Below, piece by piece: positions 1 through 8,497 of a DNA stretch of 64,000 nt. The notes under the pieces are model-generated. The model was not told where the DNA came from. It searched no databases and saw only the letters and a program-made list of their open reading frames with translations. Within the stretch, counting starts at the first letter, position 1; each line of letters starts with the position of its first letter. Source of the stretch: JBFXAM01 sp050184295 (GTDB taxonomy: Bacteria; Planctomycetota; Phycisphaerae; UBA1845; Fen-1342); NCBI GenBank assembly GCA_050184295.1, contig JBFXAM010000006.1, positions 15,960 to 79,959 on the forward strand, read 5' to 3'. Made by a program: the position numbers and the translations under genes.

Positions 1-488
1 CCGACAAACGCGCGGATTTCTGCGGCCATGCCGCGGGCGTCGACGTCGCCGACCGGCGCCAGCAGCCGCTCCACCTCGGCCGGATCGCACGGCGAGAGGG
101 CGGCGTAGAAGTCGTTCGCGAGCCCGGCATCCGCGCGCAACAGGTGATGATCGATCGCCAGCTCGATTGCAACGTGCGTTACGAAGTCGAGCAGCGCGCT
201 GTGCTCGATCGACCCCCGAACGCGGTGCTTCAGGGCGCGCTGCCAGCCGACGAAGGCGGCGCTGGCATGAAACATCCGATCGACGGCGGCGTGGTTCAGG
301 AGACCCTGGCGAAGCCGCTCGGCCGATTGATCCTCGTGCGGGCCAAGCTCGACGGCGCGCCAGCGGATCCGCCGCCGGCGCGAGAAGCGCGGCCATAAAT
401 CGGGCAGCGCGACGCCCATCGCGAATAGCGGCTCGACTGGACGGCGTGCCACGCGGTGATTGAGCGCGAAGTGACCCAGGTAGTTCAT
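1..488 (-). CDS. AcpH-like (DUF479-like) helical protein, C-terminus cut by window edge
   Basis: The reading frame is open from the ATG at 488 to the window edge, about 162 codons, with no stop. The N-terminus MNYLGHF, then GVALPDLW near residue 33, LLNHAAVDRMFH near 70 and LLDFVTHVAIELAIDHHLL near 105 match the layout of acyl-carrier-protein phosphodiesterases (AcpH), all-helical HD-like proteins that remove the phosphopantetheine arm from ACP. His and Asp residues sit where metal ligands would be expected. The gene lies 46 nt downstream of dedA on the same strand and may be co-transcribed. The AcpH link comes from motif pattern only; many planctomycete homologues are of unknown function, so activity is not certain. 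Confidence 0.55.
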   Translation of the reverse strand, partial: MNYLGHFALNHRVARRPVEPLFAMGVALPDLWPRFSRRRRIRWRAVELGPHEDQSAERLRQGLLNHAAVDRMFHASAAFVGWQRALKHRVRGSIEHSALLDFVTHVAIELAIDHHLLRADAGLANDFYAALSPCDPAEVERLLAPVGDVDARGMAAEIRAFV

Positions 489-534
489 CGGCGGAGTCCG
501 GCAGCGCGCACGCGCGGCGCAGGGCGCGTGGCGC

Positions 535-1341
535 TCACCCTGTCACTTTCGCATTGGGGGCGCCGTGCGCCACGCGCGGCCGCGGCGCGGCAGCCATCGT
601 GACGGGCGCTGTCGCGGCTACCGGCGCAGGCGCTGGCCCTGGGGCCGGCTCCGGCGTGGCGCGCGTCGCCGCGTCCTGGGTCGCGAGCTGCGCCGCGGCC
701 AGCTTCCGCCGGCGGCGACGAACGCGGTATACGAGATAAACGATGCCGATCGCGAACGCGACCGCCAGCAGCGCGAGCACCTGCACGTCGCGCAAATACA
801 CCTGGAGCGTGGGAAGCGAAGTGGCGAACGCGTAGCCCAGCACGACGAACAGCGGAATCGAGAGCGTCGCGCCGGCCATGTCCGCGGCGAGGAATCGCCA
901 AAACGGGAAGTGCGTCGCACCCGCAGTGAGGCACATCGCGGCGCGGATGCCCATGAAGAACCGGCCGAAGAAGCACATCCAAGTTCCGTGGTCGTGGAAC
1001 TTCTCTTTCATCACGGCGAACCGCTCCGGCGGCAACAACCACGCGACCAGCTTGTGGTTGATGACGTCGTTGCCCCAGCGCCGCCCCAGCGAATAGAGGA
1101 TGATGTCGCCGCTCATGATGCCGCACAGCGCGACGAGCAGCACGCCCGGCCAAGACGCCTCGCCGGGATACAGCTTCAGCACCATGCCCGCGGCGATGAG
1201 CGGAAAATCCTCGGGGATGGGAAGCCCGAGGCTGGCGATGATGAGGATGCCGAGCAGGACAGGGTAGGTCGCGCTCGCCATCCACCGAAAGAGGACTTCG
1301 TAATCGATCCCCGCGAGGAGACCCAGCAGCACGTCGTACAT
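535..1341 (-). CDS. DedA-family membrane protein (SNARE-associated / VTT domain)
   Basis: 268-aa integral membrane protein. Hydrophobic segments flank the hallmark region (SLGLPIPEDFPLIAAG near residue 38), and the family FxGRFxxGxR signature appears as FFGRFFMGIRAA near residue 123, followed by further membrane spans. DedA/VTT proteins act in the cytoplasmic membrane as half-transporter or lipid scramblase-type proteins; bacterial members move undecaprenyl-phosphate or affect proton-dependent processes. The ATG at 1341 is chosen because AGGA precedes it by about 10 nt and it begins directly with MYDVLLGLL. An upstream in-frame ATG at 1434 would add 31 charged residues that do not look like family sequence. 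The C-terminal 60 residues are basic, then Ala/Pro-rich, and cytosolic in appearance. Substrate cannot be told from sequence. Confidence 0.85.
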   Translation of the reverse strand: MYDVLLGLLAGIDYEVLFRWMASATYPVLLGILIIASLGLPIPEDFPLIAAGMVLKLYPGEASWPGVLLVALCGIMSGDIILYSLGRRWGNDVINHKLVAWLLPPERFAVMKEKFHDHGTWMCFFGRFFMGIRAAMCLTAGATHFPFWRFLAADMAGATLSIPLFVVLGYAFATSLPTLQVYLRDVQVLALLAVAFAIGIVYLVYRVRRRRRKLAAAQLATQDAATRATPEPAPGPAPAPVAATAPVTMAAAPRPRVAHGAPNAKVTG

Positions 1342-1472
1342 TCGGTCCGATTCCTGAGGCCCACGAGCCCGCACTTCCACCCGCGCCCAAGCTTCGTCCG
1401 GCGCCGCGCCCGTGGGTCGTGGTCCCGACGCCACGCCGCACTGGCGGGGCGTCGTTCACGGGACTGGGGATT

Positions 1473-1850
1473 TTAGCCGCTCGCGGCCTCACGCGTCTCG
1501 CCACACCGTACGCCGATTTCAAACGTACCGATCAGAACCTGCCGGCAGTGCGCGACGATGCCTGCGACCTGGATCGGCTCGCCCGCGCGACCGGTCAGTG
1601 TCACCTCGACCGCCGCCCCGTCGCCCACCGGGCGGTCGATCAGCACCGCGACGCCGCTGCGCGACAGATTGACGGTCGTACCCAGCACGGCCGCGAAACG
1701 CCGCGACGCGGGATCGGCGATTCGCACGCAGCAGGGCGCGCGGTGCGCCCAGCGCGGCTCGCGGGCGCGACGCGCCCGATTCGAGTTTCCGGATCGGGCC
1801 GACGCCCCGCTGGGCACGGCGCTCACCAACGTCTGACCCGCAGTGGACAT
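1473..1850 (-). CDS. PilZ-domain protein
   Basis: 125-aa protein. The first 25 residues look disordered (Ser/Ala/Gly/Arg), then a PilZ-type beta-barrel follows: an Arg-rich entry, DPASRRF, then NLSRSGVAVLIDRPV (matching the conserved [D/N]xSxxG), VEVTLTG and a closing GTFEIGVRC strand. PilZ domains bind cyclic di-GMP. The upstream RxxxR is represented only loosely by the basic stretch RRAREPRWAHR, so nucleotide binding is likely but not proven. The ATG at 1850 has a strong AAGGAGG six bases upstream; an upstream ATG at 1934 is less likely. No output domain is attached, so it would act on a partner protein. Confidence 0.75.
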   Translation of the reverse strand: MSTAGQTLVSAVPSGASARSGNSNRARRAREPRWAHRAPCCVRIADPASRRFAAVLGTTVNLSRSGVAVLIDRPVGDGAAVEVTLTGRAGEPIQVAGIVAHCRQVLIGTFEIGVRCGETREAASG

Positions 1851-2030
1851 GGTCGCCTCCTTCGCGCGTAGCCGCGATGGCGTGACGCCGAAGCGACGCG
1901 GCGGGCGCGCATGGTGACTCGGCGGCGCCATCACGCCGCTTCGTTCTTATCGTCCGTTCTGAAGGTGCAGTGAATCGCCGGCCGGTTCGCGAGCGGGTGG
2001 AATCCTGGGTCGGTGCAGCGAAAGCGGCGG

Positions 2031-4181
2031 CTAAGGCGCGCCATTGGGCGACTCGGCCGGAGCGCTGGGCACGCCCGGGTCGTGCGGAGCGGTTTCCGCG
2101 GCCATCAATTCCGGCCAGAGCAGCAGCGCTGCGGCGCGAATCGCCGCGGTGGCGTCGTTCTGCTGAAGGACAATTCGGAACCGATCGTCGCTCTCGTATG
2201 TGCGTACGACGAGCGGCGCGCCGCCTCCGATCGGCCCGCCCGCCCGCACGCCGGGCGTGGCGTTCACAAGCCGATCGAGGCGAAGCAGGCCGAGCTTATT
2301 TTCGGACGTGGTGCCCGAAGCAATGGCAGCATCCGCGCCGCCGCGCAGGCTCCCCAAGTACTCCATCAGCGGGTCGATGCCGTACGCGATCACCACGTGC
2401 TCGCCGCGCACGTGCCACGCCGGGCCGACGCCGGTCCCGGGCACGGGAATGGTGAACACGTCTCCGTGGGGCGTGTGGACGACGGCGGACGGGAGTTCGG
2501 CTTCGGCTCCTGGGCCAAAGAAGAATCTCCGTAGTCCCAACTCGATGCGGCGCAGCCAGAGGTCGGCCTGTTCAACGTGGAAGACGAGAATCCATCGCGC
2601 GATGTTCGTGATCGCGTCGCCGTCGGCGGCCGGCCCGAGCCAGACGAGCGTGGCTCCGCGCAGCGGGCGGCCGACGTCATCTGCCACGCGCAGCGCCGCG
2701 CGCTGCTCGAACGCGCGGATGCCGGCCAGCGGATCGTCGAAGGGCCTGGTGCTGGGCGGCAGCGCCGGCTCGACGCGCCGCGCGCGATTGGACTCGATCA
2801 GCAGGCGCTCGAAGTCGCGCCAGCGCTGTTCGCCGGGATCGAGCGCCGTCACAAAGCCGAGCGCCGCGGAATCCGGCACATGAGTGAGCCAGCGCGCGTC
2901 GAGCATCTCGGTGCGCAGCAGTTTGTAGAGTGAGCCGCCGGGCGCCGCGACGTGGGCGCTGACCGACAGTTCGACCCGATCGCCTTCGATCGACAGCGTC
3001 GCGAAGAAGGGGCCGAGTTCGCGCAGGCCGAGCGCGTCGATCGCGAGCGTAAGCTCCTCGCGCTGGTCGGGTGGAACGCTCTCGATCATCAGCTCGACGA
3101 AACGCGGCCAGTCGACGAACAGCATCGGCGTCGCCGCGCGCCGCGCCACGAAGGGTCGTCGACGGAACCCCGCGTTGCTGAAGAGCACGGGATCGCGCAG
3201 TTCGCCGCGGTGTCGCCGAACCGCGTCCGCGCCGCCGTTCGCGTCGCTACAGGCGATGAACAGCCCGCGGTCGGAGGTGTAGAGCAACTCGAGCTTCGGT
3301 CGCCCCGCGGGAGAGAAAAAGTCAATGCCGGCCACCGCACCTTCGGGCGTAAGCAGCGTCAGCGCCAGCCCCTGCAACACCCCGCCGCCGGCGACATCCT
3401 GACCCGTATAGAGCACGAGCAGCACGTCGGCGCTCAGCACGCGCCGACCCTCGACTTCCTCGAAGCGGCAGTTGTAGAAGCCGATGCCGACCCCTTCCAG
3501 CCGCCCGACTTCCGCCGGCTGCGGTTCGTTCAGCAGCGCCCCCACGTCGACGCCGCCCCGGCTGAGCAACGTGTACACAAGCTCCCGCCGCACCGGGTCG
3601 TCCAGGCCCGCCGCCCGCAGCAGCGCCCGCACCTGCTCGGCGAAGCGGCCGGGATCGGCAAGCTCGAAATACACGAGCGTGTTCGCGGGCATCAGCCGCG
3701 CCGGTTCCACCACCGGCATCGCCGCCAGTTCCGCCTCGGCGAACGCGCGAGTTTCCGGCGGAAGCGTCGCATCGCGCAGCAGGTCGCTCAGCAGGGCGCG
3801 CGCCTCGTCCGGCCGACCTTGTCGCCGAACCGAGCGCGCCAAGCGCCACATTGCCTCCTGGCGCAGATGCGGGCGGGCGCCGGAGTCGCTGATGATGAGC
3901 CGATACCACTCGGAAGCACGCACCGGATCGCGCAGCACGTCGTCCTGAAACACCCCGTTCGCAAGCGCCACTTCGGGCGCCACCGGCGCCCGCGGCGATG
4001 GGGACACGCGCTTCGGCAGCAGGGGCAGCGACGCGCCCGGCGAGTCCGGCGACCCCGATTGCGCGCCAGCGCGGTCGAGGAATGCAAACGCCAACAGCGC
4101 CGCGAGCAGCGCCGCAGGCCGAACGGGCCGCGCGTGGCGTGCGAACGGGCGAGCGCGGCGGATTGGCAATCGCGTGGACAC
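2031..4181 (-). CDS. Large secreted protein of unknown function with N-terminal helical-repeat segment
   Basis: 716 aa. A signal peptide is visible (basic start, hydrophobic PAALLAALLAFAFL, cleavage near GAQSG). Residues about 70-150 form TPR/Sel1-like helices (DPVRASEWYRLIIS, then RLARSVRRQGRPDEARALLSDLL). From about residue 155 comes LMPANTLVYFELADPGRFAEQV, the kind of opening seen in planctomycete proteins resembling DUF3352: large, beta-rich, and of unknown role. The rest alternates strands and helices without a catalytic motif I recognise. It is the distal gene of a minus-strand group with DUF58, the BatA-like protein and the 83-aa protein; the stop of the 83-aa gene lies 21 nt upstream, so co-expression is likely. 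Function unknown. Confidence 0.7.
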   Translation of the reverse strand: MSTRLPIRRARPFARHARPVRPAALLAALLAFAFLDRAGAQSGSPDSPGASLPLLPKRVSPSPRAPVAPEVALANGVFQDDVLRDPVRASEWYRLIISDSGARPHLRQEAMWRLARSVRRQGRPDEARALLSDLLRDATLPPETRAFAEAELAAMPVVEPARLMPANTLVYFELADPGRFAEQVRALLRAAGLDDPVRRELVYTLLSRGGVDVGALLNEPQPAEVGRLEGVGIGFYNCRFEEVEGRRVLSADVLLVLYTGQDVAGGGVLQGLALTLLTPEGAVAGIDFFSPAGRPKLELLYTSDRGLFIACSDANGGADAVRRHRGELRDPVLFSNAGFRRRPFVARRAATPMLFVDWPRFVELMIESVPPDQREELTLAIDALGLRELGPFFATLSIEGDRVELSVSAHVAAPGGSLYKLLRTEMLDARWLTHVPDSAALGFVTALDPGEQRWRDFERLLIESNRARRVEPALPPSTRPFDDPLAGIRAFEQRAALRVADDVGRPLRGATLVWLGPAADGDAITNIARWILVFHVEQADLWLRRIELGLRRFFFGPGAEAELPSAVVHTPHGDVFTIPVPGTGVGPAWHVRGEHVVIAYGIDPLMEYLGSLRGGADAAIASGTTSENKLGLLRLDRLVNATPGVRAGGPIGGGAPLVVRTYESDDRFRIVLQQNDATAAIRAAALLLWPELMAAETAPHDPGVPSAPAESPNGAP

Positions 4182-4202
4182 GGGACTCCGCGGTGCGCGG
4201 GA

Positions 4203-4454
4203 TCAGGTTGGTAGCAGCTCGACTTCGGTGTGCTGATCGACGGTCAGCGTCGTCAGCTCGCCGTTGTCCTTGCGAAGGCGAATCCGCGTCAGCCAGAGCT
4301 TGTCGTCCTTCGAGTGCGCATACCAGCTGCCGGTCGGCTCCAGCTCGGCCTGGACGATCGTGCCGGTGACGTCGAGCCGCCACTCGCCCTCGCGCCGATC
4401 GATCGACTGGCGGATGCGGATTCTCTGACCCGGCTTCAACTCGACGGTGTCCAT
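4203..4454 (-). CDS. Small conserved-looking protein (83 aa), function unknown
   Basis: The ATG at 4454 is preceded by GAGGAG at good spacing; a longer open frame upstream is only antisense or overlap shadow. The protein has no signal peptide and is predicted mostly beta: VELKPGQRIRIRQ, WRLDVTGTIVQAELEP, KLWLTRIRLRKDNGELTTLTVD. That looks like a small SH3/OB-like barrel. It sits between the BatA-like gene (104 nt upstream) and the 716-aa secreted protein (21 nt downstream), suggesting an operon. I do not recognise the family. The real evidence for a gene is the ribosome site, the clean start, and codon use like its neighbours. Confidence 0.65.
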   Translation of the reverse strand: MDTVELKPGQRIRIRQSIDRREGEWRLDVTGTIVQAELEPTGSWYAHSKDDKLWLTRIRLRKDNGELTTLTVDQHTEVELLPT

Positions 4455-4558
4455 CGGGCTCCTCGCTACGACGAGAACAGGGAACGGGAACCGAGTGTCG
4501 CAGAGCCGTCGTCTGCCGCTCGAGTCGTCGCCGATCCGTTCCCGGCGCTCCCTCGCCT

Positions 4559-6595
4559 CTAGATCATGACGCGCCGATTGTAAATCCACCACTCGATCAA
4601 TGCGACCAGGAACGCCGCCCCGATGAACCACCGCCAGATTTCCGGTGTCGCGACGCGAATTGCATCCGCCTGGGCCACTGCCTGACCACCAATCCGCACG
4701 TCGCCTTGCGGCGTGATGTCGCTCTCCCACGGGTCGTCGAGATTCACGGCGAAGCGGTCGCGGCCCTCGACGCCGTCCTCCACCCGATAAACGCCGACCT
4801 GATCGGCGCCACCGAACGCGGCCACGCCAACGGCGTTCGCGGTGAGCGTGGTGCTCGTTCCGTTGGGCCGGATCAGCCGGGCGGTGGACTTGCCGGCGGG
4901 CAGCGGAATGAGCAGCGCGTCGCCGGGGCGCGCGGGCCCCTCCTCGCCTCCAGTTGCGACGTTGCCGAGAAACTGGAGCGCGTTGTAGATGAAGATCGGA
5001 AAGCCGGCGTTGCGCCACCAGGTGCTATCTTCCACCGCGAAGCTCAGAATGAGAAACACACGGCCGCCGGCCGCATACCGCGCCAACACCGGCCCCGCGG
5101 GCCCCTCGATGATCACCTCCGCTTCCCGCGGGGTCTCGAGCTTCACGGCGCGCGCGACCTTGACATCCTCCAGCGCGACATTGCGCAGCACGGCGTGCGA
5201 GTCGTCCCACCACATGAGCGCGAAGTTCTCGACCGGCGCGCCGGCCTTCACGCCCTCCACCTCTGGAATCGCGCCGAGGAACAGGTAGTTGCCCCCGGGC
5301 AGGCGCTTGGTCGCGTGGTTGTGCACGATCACCGCGTCGTATTTCGACTGCCCCGCCGACTCGATCTGCTCCGACGGGGCCGACTCGTATTCCGCCGGCG
5401 TCATGAGCACAGCTTCCTCCAGCGGCAGTCCGCGGAGCACGTGCGGCAGCAGCCCGCCGCGCTCCGCAACCACCAGCACCCGCATCTTCCGCGGCGGTGG
5501 CACGACGACATACGCGCGGTTGTCGGTCTTGAGCGCGTCGTCCCGAGCGACGCGCGTCTCGAGGATGGCGCCGCGCGGCAGCACGAGCTGAAACGCGAGT
5601 GAGACGCCGTCCCCGCCGCCGCGCGACGCCGGCCGCGTCGCGGGCGCTGCTTCGTCGTCGGCGGAGGGCGCAGGGCGCGGCGGCAGGTCGGCGACCGCGG
5701 GCGCGAGCGTGATGTTCTGCGCGTCCTGGAGGATGTCGTCGACATAGAGCGCGACGTCGGTGCGGACCTCCTGCGGTGCGAAGTTGCGCACCTGGACGAA
5801 CACGTCGAGCAGCTCCGGCCGTTCGTAGTTTCGCTGCGCGCGCAGCGCCGTGATGCCGGCGTTGTCGCGCGTCTCGCCGATCCGCAGCAACTCCATCTTG
5901 CCGGCGCGCAGCACAAGCTCGTCGAGATCGGCGACGCCGCCGTCCGAGATCAGCACCAGCTTGGAGTCGGGCTCGGGGCTGACGGGTGTGCTGTCGACGC
6001 TGCCCATCGAGGGCATGAGGTGCGCCTCGGCGAGGTCGAGCGCCTCGCGCAGGTTGGTCAGGCCGTCGGTCGGCTCGATGCCGCGGATCAGCTCCACCAG
6101 TTCGCCGGTGTTGGTGGTGAACGGCGCGACGATGCTGGCGCGGTCGGCGAACGCGATCACCATGACGCGCGTTCCCGCGCGCGCGCCCGCGAAGCTCAGC
6201 CACCCGCCGGACGTCTGGTTCAACGTACGCACCAGCCGCGCAGCCTGCTCCTTCGCCAGGTCGAGCCGCGTCTCGCGGCCTTCGAAGGCGTTCATCGACG
6301 CGGAGCGGTCGATGAGCAGCACGATGCTCTTCTCGTTCACCGCGGTCGATTTCACGATCGGCCGGGCGAGGGCGAGAATCGCCGCGGCGAGGATCAGCAG
6401 TTGCAGAAACAGCAGCAGGTTCTTGCGGAGGCGCTGAAACGGGGCGTTGACCTGCAAGTCCTGGACGGCGCGCTTCCAGAGAAACGTCGAAGGCACGACC
6501 TGCTCGCGGCGGCGGAGCTTCAGGAAATACAGAACGAGCAGCGCCGGAACGACGGCGCCCGCGATCGCCAGGGCCCAGATGTTCAGAAAACTCAC
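4559..6595 (-). CDS. BatA-like membrane protein with vWA domain
   Basis: 678 aa. The N-terminal BatA module has two membrane helices (residues about 5-25 and 58-80) and the typical linker FLKLRRREQVVPSTFLWKRA. A vWA domain follows, with MIDAS motif DRSAS near residue 96. C-terminal to it are a Pro/Ala-rich stretch near residue 310, a long extracytoplasmic region, and a final helix (FLVALIEWWIYNRR). BatA proteins are periplasm-facing vWA proteins linked to stress tolerance and usually found with MoxR and DUF58. The start is a GTG at 6595 with GAGGTG upstream. It follows the DUF58 stop by only 9 nt, so the two are surely co-transcribed. No MoxR ATPase gene is visible nearby. Confidence 0.85.
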   Translation of the reverse strand: MSFLNIWALAIAGAVVPALLVLYFLKLRRREQVVPSTFLWKRAVQDLQVNAPFQRLRKNLLLFLQLLILAAAILALARPIVKSTAVNEKSIVLLIDRSASMNAFEGRETRLDLAKEQAARLVRTLNQTSGGWLSFAGARAGTRVMVIAFADRASIVAPFTTNTGELVELIRGIEPTDGLTNLREALDLAEAHLMPSMGSVDSTPVSPEPDSKLVLISDGGVADLDELVLRAGKMELLRIGETRDNAGITALRAQRNYERPELLDVFVQVRNFAPQEVRTDVALYVDDILQDAQNITLAPAVADLPPRPAPSADDEAAPATRPASRGGGDGVSLAFQLVLPRGAILETRVARDDALKTDNRAYVVVPPPRKMRVLVVAERGGLLPHVLRGLPLEEAVLMTPAEYESAPSEQIESAGQSKYDAVIVHNHATKRLPGGNYLFLGAIPEVEGVKAGAPVENFALMWWDDSHAVLRNVALEDVKVARAVKLETPREAEVIIEGPAGPVLARYAAGGRVFLILSFAVEDSTWWRNAGFPIFIYNALQFLGNVATGGEEGPARPGDALLIPLPAGKSTARLIRPNGTSTTLTANAVGVAAFGGADQVGVYRVEDGVEGRDRFAVNLDDPWESDITPQGDVRIGGQAVAQADAIRVATPEIWRWFIGAAFLVALIEWWIYNRRVMI

Positions 6596-6604
6596 GCCGT
6601 CACC

Positions 6605-7630
6605 TCAACGCAGCAGCCCGCGCTGGCGCAGGTACGTCAGGACCAGCACGTCGAACGAGACGCGCGTGCTGGTGAACAGATACGTGATCCCCCGCCGCGT
6701 GCAGTGGTCTTTCAGCTCGGTGCAGTACGCGGCCAGGTTGGCCTTGTATTTCTCCAGCAGCGGCTTGCTGATCGTGACCTCCGCCAGGTCGTCGTCCTCC
6801 ACGTCGCGCAGCTTCAGGTCGCCGACCAGCGGCGGATCGATCTCGTCCGGCGCGAGCACCTGGATCGTATACAGGTCGCAGTCGCGGCTCAGCAGGTAAC
6901 GAATGCCGTCCGCGTAGCCGCCTTTGTCCATGAAATCGCTGATGACGATGACGACGCCCTTGCCCGTGTGGCGCAATGCGAACCGCTTCGCCGCCGACGC
7001 GAAGTTCGACGGCCCCGCGTACGGCAGCTTCTGGAGAAACGACATCACCTGCGACGACATCCGCCGCCCGCGCACGCCGCGCATTTCGTACACAAGCGTG
7101 TCCGCGTAGCCGTAGAGGCTGACGCGGTCGTAATTCACGAGACCGATGTAAGCCAGTGCGGCGGCGACGCGCTTCACAAAGAGGCCCTTGTGCGGGTCGC
7201 CCCAGTCCATGCTCTTCGACAGGTCGAAGAGGATCGCGACGTTGAGGTCTTCCTCTTCGAGAAACAGCTTCAGCAGCAGCTTCTCGAGCCGGGCGTAGAT
7301 GTTCCAGTCGAGGAAGCGGAGGTCGTCGCCGACGACGTAGTTGCGATAGTCGGCGAACTCGACGCTCTGCCCGCGGCGCTTGCTCCGCCGCTCGCCCTTC
7401 ATGCGGCCGACGAAGATTTTTCGCGAGAGCACGTCGAGTTGTTCGAGCTTGTGCATGAACTCGGGGCTGAGCAGCTCGCCGTTGCGGTCGGCGGCTGAAC
7501 GGCGCGCCGCGACGCCGCCCGTGCCGGTCGCGCGCGGCGCACCACCCAGCGCACCGCTGCCGCCGCCCGGAGCAGATGCTCCGGGTCGGGGCGTGGGGCG
7601 TGCGGGCGTCGCGGGCTCGGTCGGCGGCAT
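6605..7630 (-). CDS. DUF58 family protein (degenerate vWA)
   Basis: 341 aa. The first 50 residues are Pro/Gly/Ala-rich and look disordered. The DUF58 core follows: GRRKGER-type entry (GRMKGERRSKRRG), then VEFADYRNYVVGDDLRFLDW and ARLEKLLLKLFLEEEDL, the family signature. The vWA-like half has DLSKS in place of DxSxS (near residue 165), so metal binding may persist. DUF58 proteins normally work with a MoxR AAA+ ATPase and Bat proteins; here only the Bat-like partner (9 nt downstream) is present. The start codon has no ribosome site, but a TAGAAT hexamer lies 9 nt upstream, which could mean a near-leaderless mRNA. Confidence 0.88.
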   Translation of the reverse strand: MPPTEPATPARPTPRPGASAPGGGSGALGGAPRATGTGGVAARRSAADRNGELLSPEFMHKLEQLDVLSRKIFVGRMKGERRSKRRGQSVEFADYRNYVVGDDLRFLDWNIYARLEKLLLKLFLEEEDLNVAILFDLSKSMDWGDPHKGLFVKRVAAALAYIGLVNYDRVSLYGYADTLVYEMRGVRGRRMSSQVMSFLQKLPYAGPSNFASAAKRFALRHTGKGVVIVISDFMDKGGYADGIRYLLSRDCDLYTIQVLAPDEIDPPLVGDLKLRDVEDDDLAEVTISKPLLEKYKANLAAYCTELKDHCTRRGITYLFTSTRVSFDVLVLTYLRQRGLLR

Positions 7631-7639
7631 CGCTGCGGG

Positions 7640-7645
7640 ATTCTA
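7640..7645 (-). promoter_or_regulatory. Candidate -10 box for the DUF58/BatA group
   Basis: TAGAAT on the minus strand, 9 nt before the DUF58 ATG. Transcription would begin about 2-3 nt before the start codon. There is no clear -35 box and no Shine-Dalgarno sequence. Confidence 0.4.
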
Positions 7646-7843
7646 ACCGCGCCCGGCGGCGGAAGCCGAGTCCGCGGCCGAAGACGGACGAATCCCCCGC
7701 GCGATCGACAGAAAGCGACAAGCAAGGGGCGCTGGTCGCACTCGCAAATGCGCGACTTGGAAACGAACACCAGGCCGCTTCGGCCGATCGCTCAGACCGG
7801 GAGGCTCGAGATTCGGGCGAAGGGACGCACGCGCGCACCGCAT

Positions 7844-8497
7844 TCACGGCGCGGCTGTCGCGGGTGGCACCTTGCCTGGACAGGTCTTTCCGCATTCCGG
7901 ACAACGGCCGCTCACGTTGCCGGTGAGCGAGTACCCGCACGTTTCGCACAGCGGTTCTTGGGTTGCGTGCCGCCGTCGTCGTCGAAGCCACACGAACCGC
8001 AAGAAGGCGTATCCGGGTGCCGCGCCGAGAACGAGGCCCGTGAGCCAGACGGGCGACGACGCCTCGTAGAAAACGCCGCGCAGCTTCACCGTTCCCGGCG
8101 GGCAGTACGTACCCCCGTAGAACATGTAGCATCCGAGTAGCGGGATACGAAGCAACCAGTCATCCTCGCGTTGTCGTTGATAAGGCCGGTCGACCCAGAT
8201 GCGCATCCGAGCCTCACCGTCGCGTACGGTAACCGCGTACCAAGCGTCGACATGAGGGGGACCGTAGTGATAGCCCCATGTGAAGGAGAGAGCATGGACG
8301 CCGAAGGCTAAGACTGACAGGACCGCGAGCACAGCCAGAAACGGATGTCGGCGCGCGGCGCCCAGCGAAAGGAGCGCGTAACTGTGCGCGGTCCGCCCTG
8401 CCAGTCGAGACGCGGCTGCCGCGGCACGCAGCGACCACGCGAACGCCCGCTCCGGCGCCTGCGCGAGTGCAATCCTCATCCGCTCAGACCGGTCCAT
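7844..8497 (-). CDS. Membrane protein with C-terminal zinc ribbon
   Basis: 217 aa. Helical N-terminus, one clear membrane segment near residues 52-72 (FLAVLAVLSVLAFGVHAL), an extracytoplasmic region with YCPPGTVKLRG, a second membrane segment near 150-170, and a cytosolic zinc ribbon CETCGYSLTGN...CPECG near residue 184. This CxxCGYxLxGNxxGxCPECG tail is common on planctomycete membrane proteins of unknown role. The ATG overlaps the stop of the preceding SGNH-like gene in a TGATG arrangement, so translation is probably coupled. A longer frame upstream is antisense shadow. MRIALAQ, six residues later, is an alternative start. No enzymatic motif is seen. Confidence 0.75.
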   Translation of the reverse strand: MDRSERMRIALAQAPERAFAWSLRAAAAASRLAGRTAHSYALLSLGAARRHPFLAVLAVLSVLAFGVHALSFTWGYHYGPPHVDAWYAVTVRDGEARMRIWVDRPYQRQREDDWLLRIPLLGCYMFYGGTYCPPGTVKLRGVFYEASSPVWLTGLVLGAAPGYAFLRFVWLRRRRRHATQEPLCETCGYSLTGNVSGRCPECGKTCPGKVPPATAAP

